A DNA stretch of 60,000 nt from Adiantum capillus-veneris (taxonomy: Eukaryota > Streptophyta > Polypodiopsida > Polypodiales > Pteridaceae), in contig CM043962.1 in the NCBI GenBank assembly GCA_014529385.2, forward strand, positions 51,977,905 to 52,037,904, written 5' to 3'. Below, piece after piece: positions 40,915 through 52,035 of the stretch (within the stretch, counting starts at the first letter, position 1; the number at the start of each line of letters is the position of its first letter). Under the pieces are notes generated by a model that searched no databases, was not told the origin of the DNA, and saw only the letters and a list, made by a program, of their open reading frames with translations. A program made the translations under genes and the position numbers.

Positions 40915-41493
40915 GTCATGGTTGCTCACAAAAAACACTAAGGGCTGCTAGGCAAAAAAGCTAGGTTTTCGAGTGAAAAACATTAGGGCTACTTGTTGAG
41001 AAAAATGCTAGGGCTTGTAGTCGATGATCTCCACCTACTGCCCCCTGGAGTACCCATGAGAGGGCACCCCCACACTAGGGCTGAATTGTTGTACAACCAA
41101 GATGACCCCCCCCCCCCCCCCCCAACCACCACCACCACCCCCTTCTCTATATATAGGCCCAAAGGCAGGCTACCCGACTGAGTCCTCCAACCCCACGACC
41201 TTGGAAAAAGGGAGAAATTAGCAGAACAATAGGAGAGGGTAGCAAATGCCCATAGGGCTCATGGGAGAAATATGAGAAGGGTGGGAAAAAATAATCCCAG
41301 CCTGCAGGAGCACAGATGGCCATGGAACCAAACCAAAACCCAAGGCTAAACATGTTCAGACATGTCTCGACATGAGAAACCTACCTCTTACTGGCCGAGC
41401 ATAGCCACCAAACAACCCTCACTCCCTAACACCTATCTCTGGGAGAAACCGGTACAGATTGGACAAATCCAAAGAGATGCATGAACTCTAACA
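40915..41493 (-). repeat. LTR of an unassigned minus-strand element (family G)
   Basis: On the minus strand GCTAAGAGGGGG (polypurine tract, 41494-41505) is followed by TGTTAGAGTTCATGC, a plausible LTR start. A TATA box CTATATATAG lies at 41147-41156 on the minus strand, and repeated AAAAACACTAGGGCTG-like motifs fill the end. A C-run of 16 sits at 41107-41122. The inner end of the LTR was not pinned down. Confidence 0.5.
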
Positions 41494-41505
41494 CCCCCTC
41501 TTAGC

Positions 41506-42690
41506 TCCTGGCAAGGAAGACATACTAGGAAGCTAGAGTGAGCAATCTGCAACTAGAAAGAGAGAGCTTTGTGAACGAGGATAGCTGCTAGAGAGCTTCA
41601 AGGTCGAATAGTACCTGGCCAATATACCATCCAACCACTACCCTCGAAAGACGTTCGAGAACTATAATGTTGTCCACTGGAAGTTAATCCATCTCTATTA
41701 ATAATCTTCTCAACTCAACCGATTTGCAAATCACACAACCAACATCTGTAGAATGTATTGTTGTTGACTGCTCCAAGAGAATGCATCAAAACTATCATAA
41801 TAATCAATATCTAATTCTCCTAAATGATTTTCTCATGTTAAACTGATCATTTAATATGGGGAAGTGCCAGGGGAGAAAAAGCTATAATATTGGTTAAGTT
41901 AGCAGACCAGCCACAATAGGGATCCAAAGGAGGGAAAATAGGGATCCAAAGGGAGGGCCGTCTACAAAAGAGCTATGTGCAAAAATGGGCTCAAAAGACC
42001 CTAAGGTTCAGTCCATTAAGACTTCCAAAATGCTAAGGTTCCAAAATTCAAAGGTTGTGTCCAAAGGTCAAAAGCCTAGGGAAATTGGATGCTTTGTGTG
42101 TGTCCCAAAAGTCTTCAACCATCCCTACATAGGAGGGGGCGAGCCCTAGAAGTAGGAGATGAGAGAGAAACTCACACACACACAAGCTCCCTTTACACAA
42201 AGGGAATAAGGGACACATGTTAGCTCCCTAGCCCAGATGCCCACAAGGTGTACTCAATTCCTATTGGATGGCCTTGGAGGAGGACCAATGAGAATTAGGC
42301 TAGAGTAAATCTAGTTTAATTAATTTAAAAACACTTAATAAAAGAACCAATAAGAATTAAGCTCTCTAGAAGACTATTGGATGGTCTCCCAAGGGGTCCA
42401 ATGAGCATTCAGCAGCCCAATGGCTTGCCTGATTCCTATTGGCTAGGAGGCAAAGGGGTCCAATGAGAGTTTAGTTGAATTAAGTAATTACCTAGAGCTC
42501 TCACAAAAGGGGAAAGGGGGACACATGTCAAAAGACTATCACTTATGTTGCTTAATTTCCATTGGCTAGGCATGGGGAGGTCCAATGAGGTGTGAGAATG
42601 AGCAAATAGCAAGAGGGGTCGACCAAGAGAGAGAGGGGCCTGATTTTTCAAAGGATTATTGACTTACACACTCACACAATCTATGTGTGA
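41506..42690. other. Unassigned repeat-rich sequence
   Basis: No domain seen. GGGATCCAAAGG-GGG occurs twice near 41920-41957, and CCTATTGGATGG/CCATTGGCTAGG-like CCAATGAG motifs recur at 42260-42590, suggesting LTR U3 repeats. Confidence 0.35.
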
Positions 42691-42699
42691 AGCAAGAAG

Positions 42700-43190
42700 A
42701 CTCTCTCCCTCTCATTCTCAAGCTTTAATGGAAAGCTTACCACCTACTCCAAGCTTGTGAGAAGGGAGGCCTACACCAACAACTCTTGGCTTTGTGATGC
42801 AAATCCAACCAAGAGACAAGCTTCAATGCATGCTCATCTCCTCTAAGATGCTAATTACTAAGCTAAGCTATGCTAATAAGAGTGATTATGTGAGGAGATG
42901 TATATCTTTCTCGTAAGAATACTCCTTCTTTCTCTCAATCTACTCTCATACCCCACTAGCTCTCACCATCTTCGAAGGTGTGTGAGGTCTTGGGTCTGAG
43001 ACCGTAAGGGAATTGATGTTGTGTTTAATAAGTGTTGTGCTTAGTGCTCGAAGTTTCCATCTTCATAGCACTAGCTAGTATTGAAGGAACACAAAGAAAG
43101 GTATCGTAAAATGTCTCTATTGATGGGAGAAACCATAATACAAAGCCTTTTGAAGGGGGGACTGGCTCCATGCAAATCCGGTCCTCAACT
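42700..43190 (+). repeat. LTR 3' part related to LTR H
   Basis: GATGCAAATCCAACCAAGAGAC, ATTACTAAGCTAAGCTA and AAGGGGGGACTGGCTCCATGCAAATC match the order of motifs at 56210-56555. It would be the R/U5 end of a plus-oriented LTR followed by a GTTGTC primer-site-like sequence. Confidence 0.5.
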
Positions 43191-43199
43191 GTTGTCAAT

Positions 43200-45590
43200 T
43201 GCTTAATTTCTCTCTCTTTTGAAGTATTGTTCATGCTATCTAACTAGGTGTTATGCTTTTTGTTGCTCTCTCCACCCAAGCACTCTTGTTATTCTCATTA
43301 GGAATCTATTCTAATGAAATGCTCACTATGTTCATGCTATTTTCCGCTACACACAAGTTACTAGGCCATTAAATGTCACAAAAACTAAGGGTAAAGGCAT
43401 AAACTAATGGTATCTAGATCATTTCCCAACTCTAAAGTGCTCCATCCTCGAGGAAATAATAAAAAACTTGCACCTCTGTTCAAATACTACATGCCAAAAT
43501 CTCCAAGCTACTACAGGAAGTCCAAAGAATGGGACAACCGAGGCTACCTAGAAATCAACTATTTGATGACAAAGAACCCAAGAGTTGCACTAACCACCAT
43601 ATACAATGATGAGCTACAAAGTGTATTTGAAGGAGCTTCATCATAACTAAAAGTGAAACTGCTACTGATCTTCATCTGTCTGGAATACATCTCGAGTGGC
43701 TATCACCCTACTCTCAAATTGAATCGGGAAAAAACATCCAACAAAAAGTACTGAGACTGCAACTAACACGACAAGATCATGAGACCATGCACACAAGCTT
43801 TGCAAGAGAAGAACAAGGTGCTATAGAAAGCCACCAAATAGACTGTCAATCCTATTCACTACGCATGGAACCACGAGAACTGTAAGGAAGTAGTTTGCAC
43901 AAATCGACGAGAAACTAACTCGCAAGCTGGCTCCACGTCCCCCTCTGAAGGGAGAACACTCGAACCATGAATAATTGTCATAACTCTCCAATAGTCTCAA
44001 CTTGTGTAATTGGATAACTTGAGATAGGTGGATCCAAAAGGAGATATACATGTGGAATCTAGAATCAAATTTGGAAGAAGAAGAATGTCTCCCCTCTTTG
44101 AAGAAAGGACATATACATGTGGAACCAAATCTGGAAGAACCAAGAAGATTGTCTCCCCTCTTTGAAAAATACCGGCTGATTGTAACTGGTTCCTAGTCCG
44201 AGTAGGACCACTATCCACTTCTACAAAAGAACATGCCAATCTAAGGATAAGGTTGTCCTGAATGGTATAGTTTGCGGGGATCAATTTGGAAGACAAGGCA
44301 TAGGAAATATTGCTTGGATGCACTAAAAAGAGCAACCATCACACCACAAATCCGAAATACAAAGCAACCACTGAAATGGCTTAAAAACAACATCCTAACT
44401 GCATTTTAAGATAAAACACATCATCCGAAGCCGCAAGAAATGGGCAAGGAAACCAAGGAGTAGAAGACACCTTGCATGGTACTCCACTGAATGGAGCATC
44501 GGTAGTTGACTGAAGATAATAATCTAGAAGCCCTCTGTGAAAGAGAAAGTATGCTTCGAGGTAACAATTGACTCGACCCCACATTGGAATAGAGAAAACC
44601 TTGTCACTAAAAGCTCCAGAGCTAAAGCTGAGGATTCCTCCCGAGATAGGAAGCCCCGTTCCCGCTCAATCCTGAGAAAAGAGAATGAGTACCACTAGAA
44701 AAGAAATCTGAGATAACCTAGAGTAAAATTGCTTTCTCTGTAAATGAATAGAAAAACCTAAATCTTATGGAACTCGAGACTCAAAGAGAATCACACAATT
44801 GGTAAACTCGGACTGCTAAAAATAGGAAGACCTGAAAGGTCATCACCTAAGGAGCATGTTTGCCAAAGAAGCAGTCAGGGTCCAACAAAGAACCTAGCTA
44901 CTGATGAAGCAAACTCCCTGAGATCAAACCAAATGTCTACCACTCCTCTGCATCTGCCAAGATCAACGCTCTAGGTACAATCCAATACAATATGCCAAAC
45001 TATATACGGACTCAAAAGAGGAACTATACTCCCATTGTTGTAACTCGCTTCCTTAAAATCTTCATCAATTTTTCCTTTGTACTTGTGCTGAAGAAATATG
45101 CCCATTATTGAGTTGTGAAATCAATATCTAATACACAACATGACACCAATACTAAAAGGAAGAGTAAAGAAACCAGCTAGGGAAACTGCAACATGCCCAC
45201 GACGATTGGAATGGGTTGCCTTAGGGTTGGATCTCTCATAAGGAATGTTTGGAAGAAGCATCCAAATGTTGCTGACTGCAAGAGCAGGAACTAGATGTCC
45301 CCACTAAACGTTGACATTATGTGCAAAACTGTCATCCAAAGGATCTCGACAAATCTGTTGTCTAACATCAAGACTACCGCCCATAAAATGTTGCAAACCT
45401 ATCTAGAAATTGGTATAGTAATTGACAAGCTCACAAAAGGGCAAAGGAGTGACAAAATCTATAGGGCCACACTACCATGAGGGAAGGAGAGTACATGGAG
45501 ATAGGAGAAGTCCACACTCCAACAAAACCTCCTCAAACTATTGTCATCGTTGGCTAAGGGTGTGGCACCACATGCTCCACCTTAAACCTC
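43200..45590. other. Unassigned retroelement-like sequence
   Basis: Short frames only and no domain recognised. It contains a two-copy repeat at 44041-44168. It lies between an LTR end and a gag relic and is probably old element interior. Confidence 0.35.
44041..44168. repeat. Two-copy tandem repeat (about 65 bp)
   Basis: GATATACATGTGGAA...AAATTTGGAAGAA...GTCTCCCCTCTTTGAA occurs at 44041-44103 and again at 44109-44166 with small indels. Confidence 0.8.
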
Positions 45591-45599
45591 ATCTAGAAA

Positions 45600-46412
45600 A
45601 GTTGAATGATCAAACAATGTGGTTCTGAAGATAGAAATATCCCAAGTGAATCTTGCCATCTTTAAACAAAACAAGCTCCTTCATCAAAGCATCTTTGAAA
45701 CTTTCACAATCCCTCCTTCCATGGTCAGTACTATCACACCATGCTTCTATTTACAAAGCCTTCTTTGTTTTGAGGTCTTTGCCATGTAGATTGACTTGAT
45801 GGTTGTTCCTTTTCTTCTAGCCTTGTAAGCTTTAACTTTACCTCTTGCATTCCCTTGACAATATCATATGGGATGGATTTGTCACTCTTTGGAACCACAA
45901 TAACATGATTTATGGGACTCTAAAAAACACTCGAGGCTTGAGTATGGTTGACTATCATCTTGTCTCTTTGTCATTGTCGCTTAGCTAGCAATGAAATAAC
46001 ATCTTCGACCTCATTCGATCGTTAAGCCCTGTTCAAAATCCTTATCCTCAAGTAGTAACTCTAACTTTTCTAGAATCCCTTTGCTTACTGCCTGCAAAAA
46101 GAGACCTGTCTTCTTTGAGTTTAGGGTAGCCTTTTTAGTCCTTGACAATTGATCATAACGTCGCTCAAATTCCCTTAATAGTTCAGTAGGTGAAAGTCCC
46201 TCTTTTGACCTAACTACCCACTCTAAAAAAGTTCTCTTTGTCACCCGTTCAGAGTCCTCCATGAAATACTCTTCCTTCAAGGCTAATTTGAATGCTTCCC
46301 AAGTTGCCCCATGCTCATTTCTAATTTCCTTTACATGCTCTTTGATCTCCGGAACCATAGCTAGCTCAAAACTTTGTACCATCTCTGCTTCGGGCACTCC
46401 ATGCAGCTCCAT
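45600..46412 (-). pseudogene. Ty3 gag relic with zinc knuckle remnant
   Basis: 46011-46412 is an open minus-strand frame: GVPEAEMVQSFELAMVPEIK, WEAFKLALKEEYFMEDSERV, LLREFERRYDQLSR and LELLLEDKDFEQ. This is the helical gag of a plant Ty3 lineage. Further down, in broken frames, WCDSTDHGRRDCESFKDAL recalls the knuckle C..CDS..H.RRDC. It reads away from the primer site at 47139, so it is the 5' coding part of an element whose 5' LTR is 47161-48631. Confidence 0.75.
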
Positions 46413-47138
46413 CTTCTTAACATACCCACAAAGATACTTTGTTACATCTTTACCATTAAATCAGAGCTTTGGTTGAGGAAAGCTCCCTCCTTTCAGCAGT
46501 TTGTTGTTGATGAACAAACACAACAAAGGTTTGAAACATTTGCATTGTGACAAGATCAAACCAAACCCCCTATTGCTCTCATTTCTCCATAGCTTTAAAG
46601 ATTTTATTTGATACTTTCAAAGAATCTTTTGAACCCATGTTCACCAAAAATGTGTCAAGAAGTGCGAAGTGCAACTAGGAAAGCATCAGCCTCTGATTGT
46701 GAGAGTTTGCAGCAAAATCAAGAAAGTTGCAAAATATTTGAAGCGAAAGACACACAAAAAATGAACAGAAGTTCAGAAATGAAATCTTCACTTTGAAAAA
46801 GAACAAAAATCAACTCAAAACTCTTGGTTGTGTGTGAAGATCAGGGGTAGCCTCGCTCCCAATTGCACAGATAAAGTGCTCTTTCGACTTGTTAAAAACC
46901 CTAAATTGACGCTTTAATTCTTTGTCATGACCATTTCATGGAAGCTTCAAAAATTCATTGAAGAAGTCCAAGTAGTTATTTGAGGAGGAGAAACTCTAAT
47001 TGGTGGCCTCACAACCTCGAACTTGTAGTGGAAGTAGCATGGGACTACGCTAGCACTCTGGATTGGAGCGGCTGTATCTCCTTGCTTAGATGCCCAAATG
47101 AGCTCATTCTTGGCTGTGTAAGTTCACTCTAAGCTTGA

Positions 47139-47153
47139 GCAACAACGGCACCA
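47139..47153 (-). other. Primer binding site beside LTR F
   Basis: The minus strand reads TGGTGCCGTTGTTGC seven bases after the LTR end. It resembles the TGGCGCCGTTG-type primer site common in plant Ty3 elements. Confidence 0.65.
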
Positions 47154-47160
47154 TTGTTGA

Positions 47161-48631
47161 TGTGGAATTTTGAGCCAATTTTTACCTTTTTTTTTTGCTA
47201 TTTTGGACCATATTATGGCCATTTTAGTCCAATTTTCTCAAAACTGACGTTTTTTGTTTGTAAAATGCCAAACAACCTAGAAAGAATCCCTAAATTTGTG
47301 GAAAAAACCCATCGGGGTCAAATTTCATGTTGAACCTCATTTTTACACTTGGCAAGCATTTTGGAAACATCATTTACAGCCCCGCACAAAACCTACTATT
47401 TTTGGCCAAGATCACCCGCATTGAACTTTCTAGGTAAAATGAGCGTGCCACTTCGAAACACTTGACAATTGTACATTATTAAAGCAACTTAGGCATGTTT
47501 GCATGTGATAAAACATGCAATGGTGCCACGTCCTAGGCCTCGCTTTCCTGGCAAGGTATGAACATGCGTGCAACCATGGCATCTGTTTTCGCATATATCA
47601 CACTATGTACATTGTAGCATTTGGTCCCACACACATCAAAAGCATTAAGATTGAGGTGGGTATTTTTAAGCTCAAATTACACAGGTGCCACGACACGACA
47701 CCATGCCCTTGGGTTAGATCCTCTTTTTGTAAAGCCCTTGCATAAGTCTGAATTCCCAACTTTGATCCTTCAGAACCCTGCCAACTTTTGACATTCCAAA
47801 GACATCAACCCTAGGGCTCGAAAAAAAAAAAAAACATATGGCACTCCCCCTCTAGCCATTGCATCAAACTTTGACCAGATGTATCTCGGTAAACGTGACT
47901 CCGATTAACAGGTCGTCAACTCTTGCTGACTCCACACATTGTACACAATCTTCTAGAACTTTGGCAAGCCCAAAAAAACTCCAGATGGCACGCCTATCCA
48001 GTCAGTCAAAGTACCACACAAATGGTCCCCGACAAACTTCAATTGGACATAACTAGCCATAATGAGCTCCAATTGAGGATTCCAAAAGGCTAGCATGCAC
48101 CACAACTTGAGCACTCCAAGCCTATCCACTGACATCAGCCACGTGACCATCCATCTGCACCTGCCCTATCCATCAAGATTTGCAAAGCATTCCAACTTTG
48201 AGCTGTGATATCTTTCACACCGTAGCTCCGTTTGAGGAGCCATCTGGACCAACTCGTAGAGCACTTTAAGAACCACATTACAAGGCACAATCTGAACACT
48301 TTGGACACCTTAAATTGTGAATTTGGTTGGCCTCCCATTGGAGCATCCTTTTGGCCTAGAAAACCACTATAGACATACATTCCAGCAATCACATGCCTAC
48401 CCAAGGCCTTTATACGTGCTCTAACACTCTGTCATGCACATGTAGGCACCCATAGCACTTCATTGATTGCTTCATGGATGTTAGACAAGGGGAAATAGAA
48501 CCTAGGAGTCCACCACCCAACCACCCACTATATAGCATAGCCCCTGGCCCTTTGCCCTAGTTGGACTCCCTTTCCACAATGCCTAGCCTGGCCTTGCCCT
48601 TGTCTAGTCCGGCCTTGCCAGTGTCTTGACA
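47161..48631 (-). repeat. LTR F (1471 bp), flanked by primer site and polypurine tract
   Basis: Plus-strand ends are TGTGGAATTT and GTGTCTTGACA. The lower side has a primer site and gag; the upper side has a polypurine tract (TTAAGGGGGGAGTAA on the minus strand at 48632-48646) and a chromovirus pol end. So it is a 5' LTR for one half-element and a 3' LTR for another. A TATA box (GCTATATAGTG, minus strand) lies near 48534. Confidence 0.75.
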
Positions 48632-48646
48632 TTACTCCCCCCTTAA
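48632..48646 (-). other. Polypurine tract beside LTR F
   Basis: The minus strand reads TCTTAAGGGGGGAGTAA immediately before TGTCAAGAC, the LTR start. Confidence 0.85.
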
Positions 48647-49795
48647 GAAGAGTTTTCGTCCTCGAAAACAAAAGTGGGAAACTTCTTCTTAAGAACACTA
48701 ATGTTTTCCCAAGTGGCACCTTCCTCAGGTCGGTCTTTCCACTCGATTAAGGCCTGTTGACGTACATGATGACATGTACGCAACTCATGATAACGGAGAA
48801 CACATTTAGGTTCATGCGGTAAGGTAGGAGGTTCAATGAAATCAATCAAAATCTGCAGGTCAATGACATTGTCATCCCCATGTAACCGCTTACGTAAACA
48901 GCTTACATGAAACACCAGATGAATACAAGAATGTGCAGGTAGCAATAATTTGTAGGCACGATCACCTACTCGCTTGAGTGTTTTAAAAGGCCCACAATAT
49001 TGGGGAGATAATTTAGGTATTGGCCCAGTTTTCAAACTTTTTGAATGTTCTGGCACACGTAAAAATACTTTCTCCCCTTCCTCGAAGGTAACTTGCCGAT
49101 GTTTCTCATTAGCATACTTCTTATACCGATCCTGTGCTTGTTGGACATTCTGACGAGCGAGTTTCAGCATATCCATGTGGTCTTGGAGAAAATCCTTAAC
49201 CTCTTGGAGCTTTTCCTTTGCCAACCCCACCGTAATAGATGACCTAGGTTGAAACCCATACATGAGCATGAAAGGACTAAATCCAGTTGTGACATGCTTA
49301 GCACTGTTGTAGGCAAACTCGAGAATAGGTAAGTATTCTTCCTAGTCTGAATGTTTTTTTGCTGACGTATGCTCTTAGCATATCTTCTAGCACTTGGTTA
49401 ACTCGTTCAGTCTGATCATCTCTTTCTGGATGATCGGCTGTACTGAGGTTCAGTTGTGTACCCAATCGTTTAAACACAGCCCTCTAGAAGTGACTGTTAA
49501 ACTTGGGATCACGGTCACTGACAATGTTACTTGGCAAACCATACAATTTGTATAGATTGTCCACAAATAACTTGGCTAGTTCTGGTGTCTTAACCGTTGA
49601 TTTGGTTGGAATAAACTTACATAGTTTAGTCAACCGGTCTACGACCACCCATACCGAGTCATACCTCGTACAGTAGTTGGTAAACCCACAACAAAGTCCA
49701 TAGAGATGCTTTCCCATTTTCCATTGGGAATCTCCAAAGGATGTAAGAGTCCTCCTGCTTTTAGGCACTCTCCTTTGTTAACTTGACATTTTTGG
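48643..49795 (-). pseudogene. Chromovirus integrase and chromodomain, truncated
   Basis: Frames in order are a zinc-site end near 49780, WVVVDRLTKLCKFIPTK and SDRDPKFNSHF (49484-49768), a TAG at 49484 where family members have Trp, then ERVN for the Glu of the DDE triad in the same frame, and 48643-49269 with HVTTGFSPFMLMYGF-type end, the GPF/Y-like PQYCGPFKTLKRVGDRAYKL block and a C-terminal chromodomain (HHVRQQALIEWKDRPEEGAT, W). RT and everything upstream are missing because a TRIM-like element begins at about 49796. Confidence 0.85.
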
Positions 49796-50312
49796 CTGGA
49801 CTAGACAAGGGCAAGGCTGGGCTAGGCAGTGTGGAAAGGGAGTCCAACTAGGGCAAAAGGCCAGGGGCTATGCTATATAGTGGGTGGTTGGGTGGTGGAC
49901 TCCTAGGTTCTAGTTCCCCTTGCTCTTGAAAAAAAAGGTTTGGCCACTAATCCCCAAGGGGTTGGGCGCCCTTGCAATGTGTAAAGACAAAAGCTTAGTG
50001 GCTATGGCCGCTTACAGTAGCGCGCGAGGGAGGAGATGAGGCCATACTGTGTTGTGCAAGGGGCTTCGGCCCTGGGTCGAGAAACACTCCCCCACCTGGC
50101 GCGATGCCGTAGAGCCTGTAAGGTTTGGGTTTTGTGCAGGTCCCACCTCGGCGGCTCCTCCTTGCAAGGGGGGTTGCCCACGGATTTTCGGCTTGTCGTC
50201 CTCCTCACGGGAGAGGTGCTCCACGGTTCCTTGACCCCGACATGCAACTTGCTCATGCAAGTTTGTGTGGCTCCCCTCCTCCACGACTGTGCCTTTCCCA
50301 AAAAAGAACCAA

Positions 50313-50325
50313 GCTCTTGATACCA
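50313..50325 (-). other. Primer-site-like sequence of the TRIM-like element
   Basis: The complement reads TGGTATCAAGAGC, initiator-Met type with one inserted A. Confidence 0.65.
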
Positions 50326-50328
50326 ATA

Positions 50329-50484
50329 TTAGACAAGGGGAACTAGAACATAGGAGTCCACCACCCAACCACCCATTATATTAGACAAGGGGAACTAGAA
50401 CCTAGGAGTCCACCACCCAACCACCCACTATATTAGACAAGGGGAACTAGAACCTAGGAGTCCACCACCCAACCACCCACTATA
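50329..50484 (-). repeat. 52-bp tandem triplication in the TRIM LTR
   Basis: TTAGACAAGGGGAACTAGAA starts at 50329, 50381 and 50433; the period is 52 bases and copies differ at two or three bases. Only the third copy continues into the rest of the LTR. Confidence 0.92.
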
Positions 50485-50679
50485 TAGCATAGCCCCTGGC
50501 CCTTTGCCCTAGTTGGACTCCCTTTCCACACTGCCTAGCACAGCCTTGCCGGTGTCTAGACAATGGAACCAACCAACTTTGGCTACACCGACTGGTAAAA
50601 AGGGATCCTCTACACAAAGCAATAGGACTAGCTATGACTTTATTTTTCCTACCCCATCATAGTTGAAGAGGACTATGAT

Positions 50680-50695
50680 TTTAAGGGAGAGGTAA
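50680..50695 (+). other. Polypurine tract before LTR H
   Basis: TTTTAAGGGAGAGGTAA precedes TGTCGTGAATATT, the typical layout of the 3' end of a plus-strand Ty3 element. Only about 120 bases of its interior remain (50571-50695). Confidence 0.6.
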
Positions 50696-51652
50696 TGTCG
50701 TGAATATTAATTTATAACCTTCTAAAAGTATTTTCCAACTAAAATTGACCACTTAAGTCCCGAGAAAATAAAAAGAGAACAAATGAAATTGATGAAGTGC
50801 TAATGAACCAACCCTGTCAAGGCTTAGGACCAAAAGGGGGGAAAGTCCATAAAAGAGAAAGGGTAATTGCTAACTAATTATTTCAGTCATATGTACATGT
50901 CAAGGAAGGATAATTGTATCCGAGGAAACCTTGACCAAAGGTACATGACAAAGGAGATGACCAAGAGCAATTATAGGAGCCTTAAAAATAGAAAGTGATT
51001 GTGCTAATCTCAATTCATTGGAATGACGCTTTTGACTCCAAGTATGAAGTCTAGGAAGCCTTAGGGTGAAGTTTTAACTTGCCACAAATTGTCTAAATTT
51101 AGCAAGTTCTGGGAGCAGCTTGTTGACACCTCCAAAGAACTGTGCTAAAGTTTTGCACAGGAGGTGAAAGTTTTAAAGTTCAAAGGGTGAGTTTTTAAAA
51201 CCAAAGATTATCCTAATTTTGCAGGTCCTAAATTAGCAGGTAGACTATAACCCTGGGTCAGTTTCATCAAGGTTTGTACAAAGGTCTTGCACTTGAGCTA
51301 ATTAATCAAAAGGTACGTTTATGGCTTTTATTAAATGAAAAGGAAAAGCTAAAAACTAAGGTTAGATGGTTCCTTCCTCTTTCGTACTCTAGTCTTTGCT
51401 TACTAAGCTTGACTAGGCTACATGTTCAAGGCAACACATGCTTGCTTTGTGTGAACTTAAACAAGTGTGTGTGAGTGTGTGTGGTGTCTCCACTTGCCAA
51501 GATGAGTCCCAAGAAGGGGGGGGGGGGGGGTTTCTAGCATGCAAGGCAAGAGGGAAAAGTGCTAGAGTACGCTTGAGTTGCTTTAGGAAGTGTTCCCACC
51601 TCATTGGTCAACTGTGAAGCATTTTAACTTAAGACTTGTTGCACTCTTGCAT

Positions 51653-51664
51653 AGCTATATAAGA
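51653..51664 (+). promoter_or_regulatory. TATA box of LTR H
   Basis: GCTATATAAGAG lies mid-LTR in the transcribed orientation, about 125 bases before the copia insertion. Confidence 0.5.
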
Positions 51665-51782
51665 GAGGGCTCGTTGCCCTTTTGGGGCCCTTGCTCCTCT
51701 CACACACTCTCTCAATTGGCCAAGATTTGGCAAAGCAACCTATACCTCTCTCTTTCTCTCTCCCTCTCTCTCATGGGAGCTC

Positions 51783-51922
51783 TGTTGGGGTTAAGGCCTA
51801 TGTGCCTTGACCGGTCGCCCAGGTCATGGGCGCCCGCCCACTGTTACCCTATACTTATAGTGAGTATACTGTATAGGGGGAGCTGCCACTTCACAGTCTC
51901 CCCACCCACTCTGTGTGTTCTG

Positions 51923-51995
<73 letters not shown>

Positions 51996-52021
51996 TGTGT
52001 GTGTGCTCCCGCAATCCAACA
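51783..52021 (+). repeat. 5' LTR of the copia element
   Basis: 239 bp including a CT tract at 51926-51992 (67 nt). Confidence 0.95.
51926..51992 (+). repeat. (CT)n tract in the copia 5' LTR
   Basis: Pure TC repeats, shorter than the 80-nt tract at the same place in the 3' LTR. Confidence 0.95.
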
Positions 52022-52023
52022 AG

Positions 52024-52035
52024 TGGTATCAGAGC
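52024..52035 (+). other. Primer binding site of the copia element
   Basis: TGGTATCAGAGC, an exact complement to plant initiator-Met tRNA, two bases after the LTR. Confidence 0.95.

Larger units (their letters stand above)
49796..50562 (-). mobile_element. TRIM-like miniature LTR element with an inverted LTR copy
   Basis: The right LTR (50327-50562) reads on the minus strand and adjoins a primer site (GCTCTTGATACCA on plus, 50313-50325, iMet type with one extra base). A 390-base core follows. The left LTR copy (49796-49940) is in the opposite orientation, so the two face each other. Both are related to the U3 end of LTR F (48483-48631). No coding capacity is convincing. It lies at the break of the chromovirus integrase. 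Confidence 0.65.

Noticed and set aside
50329-50484. CRISPR-like array
   Set aside because: Three adjacent 52-bp units without spacers are a tandem duplication, and the DNA is from a plant nucleus.
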